The notes: generated by a model not told the origin, from the letters alone. A DNA stretch of 64,000 nt from Zygnema circumcarinatum (GCA_037447605.1 CM074805.1:1321446-1385445); one strand, 5' to 3'; numbered from the stretch's first letter, positions 32,633 to 46,219 are shown. A program made the numbers and translations.

Positions 32633-35600
32633 ATGGGTGCCACAAGGAAATTGCAAGGCGAGATTGACCGAGTGTTGAAGAAGGTTCAGGAGGGGGTGGA
32701 GGTGTTCGATGGCATCTGGAATAAGGTAATTTTGTTCTTTCTGCGCCTCGCATACTCTTCCTTATCGCCAGTTGTTATCTGCCCATCGGAGGAGGTCCAA
32801 TTCCGGTGCTGCCATCAACACGCTTTCTTCCCTATCCTTAGTGAACTAGCTTGACCTAAGTTTAATCTTTCCTTCAGCTGCCATCTGTTCCTTCCGTATT
32901 TTATTCCTTAGGCAATTCCTTATTCTGGATGGAGGGTAGCAATTTAATAGCAGGGACTACACACGCTTACCACACTCAGCTATGTAGTTTTTCAACTTAT
33001 TTAATGCACTTATTGAAACTTAATGATAAGCAGCTTTGTAGGGGTTTTGTTACGACTGTGTTTTCGCTGAAAAATTATGAATGGAATATACGTAATTTAG
33101 GTTTCCAAACTTAATACACATTCTCCTGAATAGTTCCTGCTGGTCTAAGACAGTGCGTTAACACTAGAATATACTGAAGAAAAGCAAAACCTTTTTTGGC
33201 ATTCTGTGTATACATTGAATAAGCTGAGATGATGCAAGGATCAACTGCGGGAGTCACATTTTTAACATGCACATAGAATTCAAGAGCTCTCCGGCACTAA
33301 CTGGGGCAATGAAATTCGTTTCGCAACACTTGAGCGTCGTTGGTTTCTCAGTGCAGCCAAAACCTCGTGGGACCGTGGGACTAATTTTGTTTGAAAGCAG
33401 TGATAAGCGCGACGTCGAGTTGATTGGCTGACTTTCTGCACACCGTAAATGCACAGGTGTACGACACAGAGAGCGCCAACCAGAAAGAAAAGTTCGAGGC
33501 TGACTTGAAAAAAGAAATCAAGAAACTTCAACGGTATCGTGATCAGATTAAGACATGGATACAGTCGAGCGAGATCAAGGACAAAAAGGTTTGTCGATCT
33601 GGCAAAGTGATTGACACATTTTTCTTGGAATTTGCTTCCACAACAGTTTATAGAATTTGACGTCGCCAGAGCTGAAGATGATTGCATGGAGTGTTAGGTA
33701 TGGGCTTTATTACGGCTGGGTTAGGGGAACATCTTGTTCGGTACATTTTGAAACTCTGGATGCATTGAAAGCAACTTTTGTAGACGTTGCATGCACTTCA
33801 CTTTGGAGTCAAGATGCCTTGTGGGGCCTGCATCCTTTATTTTCAAGGTGATCTAGTGTTGATACGGGCATGTGCAATATTATGATACACCTTGGGTCTA
33901 GATGTTTTTAAGTAGACCTCTATAGGGGACATTGGCAACGGTTCACACTCTTGCCTTCCCCAATTAGCAGCTTGGTTATGCACAAGCATTCAATATTTTT
34001 GCGGTTCCTATATGGCCCACACTTTATTAAGTCTTTGCCGTTTGTCTGTCTTTCTAGATGCATCAGTCAAGGTTTGTTGTGAATGAATTTTCTCGATTCA
34101 TCATAGCAGGGCCACATGTCTGATTAACTTATTCCAAATGTGGACGACAGGCACTTATTGACGCAAGAAAATTGATAGAGCGCGAGATGGAACGATTCAA
34201 AGTTTGCGAAAAAGAAACAAAAACTAAAGCCTTTTCTAAAGAAGGGCTTGGACAGCAACCGAAAACAGTAGGTCTTTCTTTTTCTTGATTTCTGTATGCC
34301 TAGGCTTGTGAAGCTTTATGAGCACAAGCACATTCGTGACGAGCATTCAAGCTGAGTAATATCTGAAGGGTTTCTATTAAATGAAGTAACAGCCTGCTTT
34401 TATTGAGTCAGTGGAGGCAGAGTTGCCACAGAGAGAGAGCGAGAGACAAGGGAAGTGAGAGAGAGGCAGAGAAGAGAGAGGAAAATGGGGATGTACGGGA
34501 AGGGGCTGGTAGGAGGGAACACAGGTGTGAGGGTTCAGGGAGGCAGAAAGAGCCGTGAGGGAGGAGGGAGAAGTAACGTGATATAGGAGTGCTTGCTGTT
34601 TAAATGTGGACATATGTTGTTGGGCTACGGATGCAGGATCCGAGAGAGAAGGCGAAAGGGGAGACGAGAGATTGGCTGAACAACATGGTGAGCATCCAAG
34701 CCTTAATTTTGTTCCTTTGTTCTTCTCTAACCTGTCAAGCTCCTGTATTTTGTTTGACCTCATGTGTCCATGTCGGTTGGTCTGTTTGGCACAAGAATTT
34801 AGCAAACTTTTGCGTTCCTAACATATTATTCAGCTGAACATATGTACAAAAGGATAAAGTGCAACATATGCAGAAATGGAGAGGGGTGGCCTGTATTGTA
34901 GGTGAGTGAACTTGAGTCGCAAATCGACTCGTTCGAAAGTGAAATGGAAGGACTTCAAGTCAAGAAGGGGAAGCAAAGGCCCCCTCGTTTGGTAGGCTCC
35001 CTTCAACTGCTTGCATGTACTTTGCTTATATTTCATGAACGACTCAAATCGTTTCACCAGCAATAAGGCACTTGCAGAAGAAGGGAAGGAGAAAAAGAAA
35101 AGAAAAAAGTTGAAAGCTGCCCTTGTCTATAACTGGCCTGCAGGGGCAGTCTAGGTTTGCATTTCTCCCTTAAGAAACTTTACCAAGAAGCTAACTACCT
35201 TTATCCTTACAGACACATTTGGAAGAGTCGATTGTGCGGCATAAAGCACATATCATAAAACTGGAGATGGTGCTGCGACTACTGGATAATGATGAACTGT
35301 CTCCTGAGCAAGTGGGAGATATTCGGGATCTTATTGAAGATTACATCATGCGAAATCAGGTGCACCTTTTGTTCTCTCGATTCTCATACCATATGAGTTC
35401 AAGAAAAATCCCGCTGGGTGAATATGCTTTCTTTATTGCCCTGAATAAGTGATGGGGACCAAGACAAAGCCCTGATAAACGGAATCTGACTTTTTCTTTT
35501 TTTGCTATGGAGCAGGACGACTTTGAGGAATTCGAAGATGTGGATAATCTATACGAGTCTCTCCCAATGGAGAAGCTGGAGGCACTGGAGAGCATGGAGA

Positions 35601-38600
35601 CAGTACCCTCTGCACTGCCTGTTGTGGTCAGTAAGGAGAAGGTATCTTCTTGTGTAAACAAGAACATTACTTCGCTCCGCCCTCCTTTCCACCTTCAAGT
35701 TCAATCCATCAATGCATCATGGAAGGAGTTTCTTTGTCCGAAGCAGACTTGTTCGTTAGGTTTGTCCCATGCATTTCTGTGCTTAGTCATTAGTGGGCAT
35801 GGCTCCCTTCGATTTCACCGTGTTCAGATAGCTTTAAGAACACATTCCCACTTATTCATTTTAACGTTCCATGTGAATGTGAATTTTTGTATGGCTTGCA
35901 GGGAGCTGTTGTTCCCCCTGTCCCTCCTCTTGCAGGAGCAGTTGCAGCTGCAAGTGTTAAGCCGCCGCTGCCCCCCCCTCTTGTTGCCTCCCCAGCGGTC
36001 AGTATATGGCTCTTCCTTTGCACCCCTTGCTTGTGTAAGTAAGCACAGCAGCTGGAAGCTATTGATGGGTGAGATGGTGGGCATTTCAAGCGAGCAACTC
36101 CTGGTAGTGGCAATTTCGTTCCTTTCGTGCTTACATAGATAGCCATCTCTTTCTCATCATTCATCGAAGCACTGAGCCATGTCTTGCTTCTCCCTTCTTT
36201 CTCCTTCTTCTTCGCTTTTCATTATTCAGACCCTAGATACCTCGGAACAACTTCGGTCCTTGCAGGCTTCAGTAACACCATCTGCCACCCCTGCTGTAAG
36301 CTCATCTGCAGCAACCGATAGTGCAGAGGAGAGCAGTGCTCCCTCTGCCCCAGATTCTGCAGAAGAGGGAGGAGTCTCCCTCCCACAACCTACCCCTCCT
36401 CCTCCAAAGACCCCTCCTCCCCATTCTAGAGGAAGTCTCGCAGGTCCACCACCCGGACTTGGGATTTCCGTCCCTCCAAAAGCTGCCACTTCTCGAACAA
36501 GTAGTGGGTCTCCAGCACCTCCTCTCAGTGGGGGAGGAGGAGGCCCTGCAAGAGCAAAGGAGGAGGAGGCTTCTCCTTTAGGCAGCCCTTTAGCTGCTGC
36601 AAGGGGGGTGGGTAATGCAGCCATGAGTGAGGTGAGCTCAGGGAGAGCATTGGGAGGTCTCTCTCCCGTATCCCTTGGAAGGGGTCTGCCATCTCAACCC
36701 CCCAATCTGCAGCTTGCAGCAACTGTTGGATCAAGCAGTCAACCGTTGGCTGAACCGGCTGGGAGGTCGGTTCAGACGCGTATGGAGGGAGGGCTGGGAA
36801 GTGGACCTGCAGCAGCTGTTGGGAGCACCACGGTGGGAGGGGGAGGGGGGGCTCCTATTGGAGCTTCGGCTGTGGGAGTACCCAGTGAAGAGCTCTCCGC
36901 ATTGCATATTGGAGGAGGAGGAGGAGGAGGAGGGACGGGAAGCTCGCAACTTGGAACATATTCTGCAATTAGAAGCTTTGTGGGGAAGGCTGTGGAAGGT
37001 GGAAGTAGTGGGGGGTCGGGAGAAGTTTCTAGTGTTATGGGGGTTGGTCTTGGATTAGGGTTAGGGACGGAAGGGGGAGCACTTGGTGCAGCACAACAAA
37101 GGATGTTCAATTCTGTTGGAGCACAGTGGAGACCGGGGCTGCCGAGTTCAGCTGTGTTTCAGAATCAAACGGAAGGGGTGAGAATCTCAGTTTCTGTGTT
37201 GAATTCCAAGCTAGTTCTGAGTTTCTGAGGATGTATTCCTACAAAAGATTTCGCAAAACTCTAGAGAACAACTTCCTCTGATATGTATCTCATGGTCTGC
37301 TTCTGAAATATCTCGATCTTCCTCCTTTCCTCCTTTCCTCCTTTTCTCCTTTTCTTCTCTCCACTCTTCTCCTCTACTTAATATTGAGGAGCGTTCGTTG
37401 GGTGTGTGTCAGACCACACAGTTTCACCCCCGTTCAGAAATCTCCCCCGACCAGAAGCAGCGGTACATCTCCCGCTTTCAGCAAGTGCAGCAGCAGGGAG
37501 TGAGTGCCACTGTAATGGGAGCTTCAGGGTTGGGAGTGGGCCAAATGCCACCTCATCCGTCCGTACAGCCCTCTACAGCAGCAGGGCAGCAGGCTCAGCA
37601 GCCGGTAAGTGGGGTATGGGACTTGGGGACTATGACATTTCACAAAGGAAGAGCTTACAGTGGGGGAATCGCAAGCCCTTCCTTTCTTCGTCATATCATA
37701 GTTGCAGACAAACCTATGCTCATGCTATTTACTTCAGCCCGAAGGAAGGGAATGGAATTTGATCCCTCCTCGTGTTACTGTATTCGTATGCAGGCCCTCT
37801 TGCAGCCGCCTGCAAGTGTGCCTCTACCTCAGCCTGCAGTACAACAGGGGACAAGTGGTTCACAAGCTCAGCCGCAACTGAGTGTATCTGCAACCCTAAA
37901 TCAGCAGCAACAGCAGCAACCTGCAGAGGAGACCTCGTATCAACTGCCAACAGCGGGAGAGGGAGCATCTGTTCTCTCACAAGCAGGTGGGAGAACTGCA
38001 GGCAGTATGACGGAGCGTATTCTACTTAACTCTATGGAGCTTTCTAGAATGGTGCCAACATGAAGTCCATTTATTCTTCCTGCAGTCTGAAATAGAACTT
38101 ACCTTTGAAGTTTTGAACCCTTCGCAACGCAAAATGCCTAAGTTTGTATTCTACTCTGTGATTTGTAAATTTGTGTGACAGATGGACGGAAGACCCCGCC
38201 TGCTTCTGCGGGACCGTTGCAGCTGCCACCTCAGCAACCTCAAGATGTTCTTTCTCCCCTTTCTGCTGTTCCATTAGCGGAGGTTTTGGCAGAAGCAGAA
38301 AGTGGACCTGCAGAGGGGGCAATTTCAAGTGCAGTCGGCACAGGGTCGTCATTTTCTCGAAGTGTGGGCGGCAGTGTGAACGAGGAGGAGGTCAAACATT
38401 CAGGAGGGGTCGATGGGCCGGTGCAGACTGAGACACTTCACGCAGGATTGGTAAGCTGGGGGGGATCATCAATGTTGTTGAACAAAATGCGGCTTCTGTG
38501 GGTAGGGGAGGGAGGGAGGAGAGGGGAGAGGTCGAGATTCATAACCTGATTCGACATGAGATGACAACTGATGGATGAAAAGTTGAAAGTTACGACGATG

Positions 38601-40107
38601 TTTGTAGCGTATTTAGCATAATGGCTACGCCTTGGTTGACTTCACTGAACACTGTGAAAGTGCACCAGGGAAGTATATGGGATGCTAACTTGCTATGATT
38701 GAATAGAATTCCGGTGTGTTAGAAGCTTCCTGCAGTGTTAACTTGAGTTTTTTCCTTACGAAACGACTACTAAATGACTTTCCCCTTTTTTTTTAACAGC
38801 AGATGAGCGTTCCGGCAGCAGCTCCCTCAGAGATGAGCCTGCTCCCAGTCCACCATTCAGATTTCCCCCCTCCCATGAGTCAAACTCAAGTCTCCTCCTT
38901 GGCAAATACCCTCGGTGTGATCGGCCGAAAGAGCACCCTTGATCTCGGAGCAATTGGAGATAGTCTTAACAGCGCAGCGGCAGGGGGACAGTTGGCAGCA
39001 GGAGGAGCAGCTCCCCTGGGATATGACCACACGCAGAGTTTGTCTCTTCTAGAGTCGTCTTTCCGGAACATTCCGCATCCGAGAGATTCAGAGCGGCCCA
39101 AACCACATCATACTGTGAGCATGCATATGCCTTTAAGCACTCAGACACTCCCTTGGAGTAATGGCTTCCTCGTAACTGGTGGTCTGTAGGGTCAATTTGG
39201 AGGGGGTGATGTAGTGTCAGGTTCACATTTGAGTGTTTGGTGGAGGGGGATAGTTATGCGATTTTTCTTACTGCTTTGTTGGGTGAGGGATGATGTGGCT
39301 TACAGCAGAGAAGCCCTGTTGTAGCGCCTGCCAGCTACCCGCAGACACCTGCAAGCATCATAGACAACCCGGCTCTGTGGGAGAGGCTGGACATGGATGT
39401 GCTGTTCTTTGCATTTTACTACCAGCAGGTGACAACTTGTTCCCAACAAACGCCTTCGCCTTTAGTGATGAGTCCTGCATTGCTGGGAAAACCGTAAAGC
39501 CCCACTTGGATGTCTTTGCGAGCATGTGAGAGGTATGGCTGTAACACCCCATTGAGATCAACGCTGAAGGCTTGGGGCTGTGCGTTCTGTGGGCCTTTTA
39601 ATGGGAGGCAGGGCACGTATCAGCAGTATTTGGCGGCCCGGGAACTGAAAAAGCAGTCTTGGCGATACCACAAAAAGTACAACACTTGGTTTCAGCGGCA
39701 CGAAGAGCCGAAAATGACGACGGATGAGTTTGAGCAAGGGACATACGTCTACTTCGACTTCCACATTGTGCACGATGACTATCAAACCGGCTGGTGGGCG
39801 TCTTTCTCAAATTTTGCCACGCGTTAAAGCTGAAGCTTGCAGGGAGCGAGAGGGAGAGAGGGAGTTTGTGTGTGAGGGAGGGAGAGATATATGAGAGCAG
39901 ACCATTGTTTTGGTCTCCTAGAAGTCTACATTACGGCTTGGCTTGCTTCCCTTCTGCATAAGCAACCAAAACAGTAGAGGGCGAATTACTGCCTGACTGT
40001 TTCTAATGGAGGAAAAAAGTGCGGTTGGGTTTTGTTTCAGGTGTCAGCGCATCAAGACGGAGTTCACCTTCGAGTACAGTTATTTGGAAGACGAACTCGC
40101 TGTGTAG
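32633..40107 (+). CDS. NOT3: CCR4-NOT transcription/deadenylation complex subunit 3
   Basis: Sixteen exons (32633-32725, 33457-33588, 34151-34267, 34637-34687, 34902-34991, 35213-35359, 35516-35641, 35902-35997, 36230-37177, 37413-37604, 37794-37986, 38182-38450, 38803-39114, 39309-39428, 39612-39793, 40041-40107) give 1,044 residues in frame. CNOT3 is a scaffold of the CCR4-NOT mRNA deadenylase and pairs with NOT2. The N-terminal coiled coil is unmistakable ([60 protein letters not shown]). Residues about 285-600, mostly one 948-bp exon, are Pro/Ser then Gly-rich low complexity. [20 protein letters not shown] and the C-terminal NOT box ([67 protein letters not shown]) close the protein. Two junctions are NAGNAG acceptors, so optional Gln residues are possible at 38800 and 39306. 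Confidence 0.96.
34424..34560. repeat. GA-rich imperfect repeat in CNOT3 intron
   Basis: GAGAGAGA and GGGAGG motifs in the intron before the 34637 exon; imperfect and interrupted. Confidence 0.7.
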
Positions 40108-40949
40108 AGGGGGGAGAGAGTGGGAGGAGTTGGGGGTCCATCCACCATGACTCGGGCCGGGCCCGACTCACTTAGTCAACTCATTTTTGGCAGCGATAGC
40201 CACAAAACCAACTGCTTAGGAAGATGGCCGACCGGCGGTTCCTTTTCCGAAATCTAGGAAATTCAAGTTCCACAATTTTGCGGAACTTCGAGCTGTGCCT
40301 TAGTGTGAATAGTAGGGAAGGCGCACAAGGGAGCCGGCCGACTTTGTTGTATTTAATTCCACTCTGGACCAACACAAAAGCTGCAAATGCGGCCACTTCT
40401 ATGCACCGCCTGTTCCTTTGTGTTCATTTTCGGCTTTTTTGTGCTCTCTCATTGGTTGCAAGACGATGTAACAGGATATACTCTGATCAGTTTGTTTTCC
40501 AGTCCATGGTAACAGCACAGAACGAGAAGCTGCTGCCTCTCATCGACACCCGCATAGACCTTCAATAGAAGAAAGCTTTTGAAGTGAGCCAGTGCAGAGC
40601 CGCTCCCCGTGATAGACTTTACAATGGCCACTGGAGCCATCAAACAGGGCTACAAGAAGGTTTTGAGTATACGATACATTATGCTCTAATAGTCGTACCC
40701 GTTCCCTGTATAGCCGTAGTGAGGTAGGAAGGAAGGGAATAAGAATAAGTTTCATCTACCGGTCCTCTCTTTTCTTCTCTCCTTTTTTCTAATTTAATAC
40801 AATACATGCGTGAGACTACGAGGCTCGTCAGTCCTTCAAGCTGCGGTTACAAGTTTAAACGAAGGAAGCAAACTAGCCCTACGCGGCTTCTGGATTATTT
40901 TGCCTCCAGCAGAATTCTCGTCTATTCTTTCTCACATTCCGCACTGCTT
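40108..40949. other. convergent intergenic region
   Basis: Between the CNOT3 stop and the oxygenase stop. No exon, RNA or ordered repeat is seen; open frames here have no domain signature. Confidence 0.45.
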
Positions 40950-43900
40950 CTAGACCTCCGCCTGCACCATCTGCTCCTGGCGGAGCTTCTCAAGCATGGA
41001 GTAGTTGCGCTTCATGGCCGCGAGAATGAAGTCGCCGCCTGTGACAGGAGGGTACTTCTTGAGGGGGCCCTCGATGATGGAGCTCTTGTTGGCCTGGTTG
41101 AAGTAGGCAATGCTGTACCGCGGACCCTGCAATTCAACAACAGCCCAAACGCCTTAAGTCAACGTCTCATACACCAACTAATGTGGACCTGACAGACCTA
41201 CTAAAGCCCATCTTCGAAGTAGGAGTTCCCAACAACACGCTCTATTCACAAGGGATTGCGTGAATAAAGAAATCAAACAACTGGAGCCGAAACCACAGAC
41301 AAAGCTATTATTATGAAAGGCAAAGGCCCTGGTCTACATGCATAGATCTAAATCTACAAGAAGCGAAGGATCGAGAATATGGGAGATAGGAGCGCACTGT
41401 GTACTCGTCCGGCCGGGGTGTTCGCACGCGATGAAAGTTGGACTTGAGGGCGTCATCGCTCCATTGCATCAACATATCCCCTATGTTGATTGTGATGGCG
41501 CCCTTCACAGGTGCTACTGGAGTCCACTCATTTCCAGCTGCAAAGTCAGTGCTGGCCTCACGACCTGCAGTTCAACTCCTGGCACTTGGTTAGCGAAAGA
41601 GAGGTGGAGAGTGTGGAAAGAGTGGGGAGCAGACGGAGGAGGAAGGAGGGAAAGGGACTCGAGTAGGAGACAAGGGGAAGGGAGGGACGGAGAAAGCCGA
41701 CGGAGAGGAGGAAGGAGAAGAAAAAGTGGGAGATGGGACGAGGAGGCAGGAGAGTGGTACAGTAGTAGGATGCCAAGCTATTGCATGATTATCACCTGGG
41801 CAAACCTCCAAGCCCTCTTGGCCAATCCGCTGAAATAGAAGTGTGAGGGTATCAAAGTCAGTGTGGGCTCCAGCCCGCCAGAATTTCGGATCATACGGCT
41901 TCCCAGTAATGTCAAAGTAATGGAGCATTCGAAGAGTTTGCTGACAGTCCTGCTTTGTGGGATCATGGTGCTGATCAAAGAAATCCTGTGTGTGGAGAAA
42001 AATCCGGTAGCACCCGTAAACTAGGGTCAGATTGTGATATTTAAACCATTCAACTTTGAACACCTTTGAACTGCTGAAGTTGAACTATGTACATGGAACG
42101 AGTGAAGGGAAGTCGTTCCAGTAGAGGCCAAAACTCACCTCCGAAAATCCAAGGCCTATTGCAAAACAGGAGAGGAGTCGCAGCGACACCGCCTGCACTT
42201 GCTCCATGAAACTCTGAGTGAAGGCTGTGAATCCTGGGCAGTCCTCTTCAGCAGGCCACTTTCCTTCCATGTTTACGTATCCCATCTGCAAAGACGTGTA
42301 ACATAGAGTTGAGTTAAATGCGTCAAACAATAGAAAACACACCAAAAAAATTGAACATTGGGTTACGCAATATCTTCAACCATGCTCGCCATAAGGTGCT
42401 ATCCCGCCACAGCCGGTGGCCCACTGTGTCAAGATGTGATCACCAATCCAGCTGCATATAGGCTGCCTGCAGAGCAGCTAAGGGCCTCTATACTCATGCC
42501 AGTAGCTTTAAACACTTAGCATATAGTTTGTACAGCAAGGCTTGATCATCTCATGTTACCAAACAGGTTTAGCTTGTTTAGCTTGCTTGCTTTCACCAAA
42601 CAATGGATTGTCGTGACATTCCATCAAATACCGCTGTGCCAGAGAGCACCCTGCAAACGGAACCATGGCCAGAGGTATATTTCGTTGCTGCCATAAATTT
42701 CCCAAGACAATGAGCTACCTTTATCGTTCTAAATTTCTAGCATTATGCGGGCTGCTTCCATTGCTAAAAAGTATAGCTCGTTTTCTGATAGAGCAGAATG
42801 AACGTTTGAGTCGGCCTAGAAGGGGCTACACACGGCAATACCAAAAGTGCATTCCATTTACCTGGAGGGACTCCTTGAGGTCGGCAGTTCCAGTGGACGG
42901 ACGGATTTGGCCCTGCTTCTCCCATCCGACATTCTTCTCCTTTACGAGGGCATTCTTCGCCTTCACATCATCAGGCATTCCGAAATACTTTGCTGCGTAC
43001 TCAAATGCTGTTACATTTTCCAATCCATCCACCCAAGATAGGCATCGCATCAGAGCAGAAGACGAGGAAAAACGGATCACTATAGAAGGGAGGACCATGA
43101 TGGACGGGAACTGTGTAAATAACTACATTATGGCAAAGCCTATCAAGAAAAAGTAGCCTCATTTATTATATCCACTTCCTTCCTCCAGTCGTTTGTACCC
43201 CGTTGGCTTTGTTTGCCACCCTTGAGCTGTCGCTTCCAGCTCGATTGCAATTGGAAAAAGGACTAAAGTCTCAAACCTCCTTCCAAATAATATATCACTT
43301 TTTCTGTTTCACCTTGGATAGTCTAGACTCTAGGGCCTCGTAATCAAAACCTTCGAAGTGACTTCACTCCATTGTATACTTTTGAAAAAATCCTGTATCT
43401 GACAAAGCCTCACTTGCTGGTCGTCACGTTCTAAGAAGCGCAACCGAGATTCAGTGGAGAAGCAATAAGCGGTACAGGAAATGAAAGAAGTAGATGATAG
43501 AAAAGATTAAAATAAGACACGAGCAACTTTAAAGTTAACAGTAATTTGCGAAAGCTTCAAAAGTCCATCACTTTCAGTCCATGCCATCTGAAAATCCGTG
43601 CGAGGAACATGTTTTATACTTCTTAGTGAAAGGAGGAAGGACGAAAGAGCTAAGCTGCCTCCAAATCAACAATTGAACGAGGAGACATCATGCCGGCATC
43701 ACTACTTCACCTTTGTCAATCAGCTCTTCGGGGATGCCGTGCCCGACTACAGTGAAGAACCCTATCTCTTTCGACGCCTGCATTATCTCCTTCACTATCT
43801 GCAACCCTCCATACAACGTATCACGCGTAAGGCAGTGAGAGCTTACCAAGACATTAGTATTGACGTGGAGATTGGCATAGCTCATATACACTTTGCAAAA

Positions 43901-44060
43901 GGCCGCAACTTATCGGTTTCTTTCAGAATGACAAAGCCTTAAAGCAAGCACCAGATTACCAGACTTCAGCAGCAAGCCTGCAAGCAAGCATGCAGCGCAC
44001 CTCTGCCTTCCTCTGCTCGAAGTTAGACATGTCGATGGTGGGCACTGCGCGCTCTGCCAT
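40950..44060 (-). CDS. 2-oxoglutarate/Fe(II)-dependent oxygenase (IPNS-like)
   Basis: Seven minus-strand exons (44001-44060, 43711-43798, 42862-43007, 42139-42285, 41796-41985, 41398-41564, 40950-41126) give 324 residues. The N-terminal DIOX_N region includes MAERAVPTIDMSNFEQ and GFFTVVGHGIP. The core jelly-roll holds the iron triad His188-x-Asp190 (AHTDFD) and His255 (SNFHRV), plus the 2-oxoglutarate-binding Arg269/Ser271 (RYS). Length is typical for the plant DOXC-like or isopenicillin-N-synthase-like superfamily. Such enzymes hydroxylate or desaturate small molecules; the sequence alone does not tell which. The protein is closer in general feel to the fungal/algal IPNS-like group (MPRP/TPRPDEYT, GPRYSIAYFNQA) than to GA or flavonoid oxidases. 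That assignment is from memory of the families. No break or missing active residue is seen. Confidence 0.92.
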
Positions 44061-44600
44061 CTTGGCAATTCAGACGAGAGAGACTCTAATGAAAAAATTC
44101 ACAAAAACACTCGTTCTAAGATGCCTCCAAAGCTCACAAAACACCGCAAAAAGACTGTTGTTGCTCAGCGTTATGCTGGATGCAGGTTCTCCTTCTCTTG
44201 CGTCCTCCTTGAGCAGGAGCCAATCACAATTGGCCACGTCAATAAATTTATGACGTGGCAATCTGAGATTGGCCCAGCCTCCCTGCTGAGTCCCGGACCG
44301 ACAGTCACGTGGTTGCTGAGTGGTGGGCTCGAATCCACCCAAAAAACAATTACTGAATCCACGTTTCCCATTGGTTTCCTCTGGTTCAAGCACTCCGATC
44401 CACAGGCCTCTCACGGATCCACCTGGCCACGGCTGCCGGCGCGAGCAGGGTGGCGGCTCCAACCGACCTACGCGGGCAGCGAGCGAAGGCGGCGTAGGTC
44501 GGCACATGTCCAGCCGTAACGTTATCGCGCAAAGATCGCGAGAGCGCTGTACGAACTTCTGTACAATGGAAAAAAAAAAGATTTTTGATTCCGATTAAAG
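44061..44600. other. upstream region of the oxygenase gene
   Basis: Contains the presumed promoter of the minus-strand oxygenase, with ACGTGG cores near 44255 and 44306 and CCAAT cores near 44220 and 44272. An A-run at 44570-44579 is the T-run terminator downstream of the tRNA. No exon is seen. Confidence 0.45.
44570..44579 (-). terminator. Pol III terminator of tRNA-Ser
   Basis: A run of ten T on the minus strand lies about 20 bases beyond the tRNA 3' end, typical of RNA polymerase III termination. Confidence 0.8.
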
Positions 44601-44682
44601 CGTGTTCGGCAGGATTCGAACCTGCGCGGGCAAAGCCCACAAGATTTCTAGTCTTGCTCGATAACCACTCCGACACGAACAC
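44601..44682 (-). tRNA. trnS-AGA: tRNA-Ser (anticodon AGA)
   Basis: An 82-nt class II tRNA without intron. The acceptor stem GTGTTCG pairs with CGAACAC, followed by discriminator G. The anticodon arm CAAGA-CTAGAAA-TCTTG gives anticodon AGA, which reads serine UCU (and UCC/UCA after A-to-I editing). The long variable arm TGGGCTTTGCCCGC is characteristic of serine tRNAs, and the T-arm GCAGG-TTCGAAT-CCTGC contains the B-box. The A-box lies around GGAGTGGTTA. CCA is not encoded, as expected for a eukaryotic nuclear gene. Confidence 0.97.
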
Positions 44683-44995
44683 TTGATGTCATGAAATGGG
44701 TTTGTAACACTTTATAATATTTTAAACACAGGTACCATATATAGAGCTGGTTTGTGTTACATTAGTTTCATACACTACGCAATCAAGATCAACGCCACGT
44801 CCTCCCCTTGGCCAGAAATATCCATGTGCATAACTAGCATATGCGTGTTCATATTGCTCCAACTCCTCCCTCTCCCCATACTCTTTCACCTTTTGGACGT
44901 TTCTCTCTTTCGTATTACCTTTCACTTTCTCTTGCATCACTTTATTTTCATTTCTCATAAGCTTTTGAAAAATACAAACTACAGGAATTTTTCCA
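44683..44995. other. short intergenic stretch
   Basis: AT-rich 5' flank of the tRNA and of the decayed coiled-coil frame. I see nothing else in it. Confidence 0.4.
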
Positions 44996-45543
44996 ATGTC
45001 CCAAAGCCCACCATCGTCTAGCTCGACTTCCTCCACATTGCCAACAACACCGCAACAACGCATCATCCTTCACGCGCTCCCTTGCAATGTGCACCCATCC
45101 AGTGACTACCATTCAAGTTTCATGACATTATCGTTGCAGCTCAAAGATGCTGAGTTGGCCAAGCTGCGAGATGAGTGCAATCGTTTAGCGCCACTGCCAT
45201 TGTGCACGAAGCAGATGTACGGCAGCTGAGAGGCGAGCTGGAGGTTCTTGAAGGTGTGAACGCGGAAGTGGTGCAACTGCGCAGGGAGGTTCAGCAATTG
45301 GAGGACGAGGGAGGGGATGTGAGGGACACTCTGCGAGCTAAGGAGGTAGAACTGGGGAAAGTAAAGACTAAAGAGAGCTGGAGGATTTGGTACTTAAAGC
45401 TCAGAAGGTGGAGGAGGAGGTATATATAGAAAGAGGCCTGAAGCAGAAGAGTTGCAGGCTTAGTTGGGAAGCACAAAGGAGGACTTGCTGACTCAGCAGC
45501 AGGCGACCCATGATGCAGAACTGGAGCAGATAAAGCAACAGGT
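44996..45543 (+). pseudogene. decayed coiled-coil protein gene
   Basis: Several short frames in different phases read together as one heptad-rich protein. ATG at 44996 starts a Ser/Pro-rich N-terminus leading into SLQLKDAELAKLRDECNRL. After a frame change near 45185 come EADVRQLRGELEVLEGVNAE and VVQLRREVQQLEDEG. A third frame near 45380 gives ELEDLVLKAQKVEEEVY, and a fourth near 45460 gives STKEDLLTQQQATHDAELEQ. The in-frame breaks cannot be removed by obvious introns, so I call a pseudogene. An unrecognised intron set is the alternative. The parent gene is unknown; it is not clearly a copy of the coiled-coil gene at 46220-47960. Confidence 0.45.
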
Positions 45544-46219
45544 AAGCTGGCATGATCGATGGTGGTGAACTTCAGTTCTGCAGCAAAATGGAAATGTGCA
45601 AGTAGGTCACAGTAGATATGTGTCCCACACAATGTTGGGTTAGAGCAAAAAATTGCGCAACAAGAAGAAAGTAGCCGTGTTCTTCATTAGCATTATCACT
45701 AGTCGGTCAGTGTGGGCCGTACTAAGGAGTTAGGGTGGCCCTCAAAGCTGTTTGACCAAATTCCAAGGCCAAGCTATTGAGACGGCTTACGTGTTTCCGT
45801 CTGCTTTGCATTTGGGGCAAAACAGAGACTCCGTTTTTGCCAATTGTACAACACGGGAGACTGGAGAGCCACCCATTACAATAATGTATTTAAAAAAACA
45901 CTGAGAACCAACTGGCCAGAGAAATTGCAACATGATCATGTCAAAGCTTCACAACGGATCAGACATATCAAACTCAAGGCACTCCTTTATAGGGCAATAC
46001 ATTTTACAGAGGAAATCACTTAACTCATTTCCTCATTTCTCTCTACTCTGTACAAGACGTTATCCTGACAAGGGTAGCTCATCGGTGATATAAGTACACC
46101 CTGGGACAAAAACTATTCCTTAACAACATTGGAATTCCTTGTGTATATCAAGTAAAGACTAGATGCAAACTGGTGAACAGTAGGGTACAGAACCAGGCTG
46201 AGTTAAAAAAGTTGACCAA
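45544..46219. other. intergenic region
   Basis: Between the decayed coiled-coil frame and the 3' end of the coiled-coil gene. Nothing recognisable. Confidence 0.4.

Noticed and set aside
36321-36581. Extra frames inside the long CNOT3 exon
   Set aside because: Shadows of the Pro/Gly-rich CNOT3 linker; only one frame links to both flanking exons.
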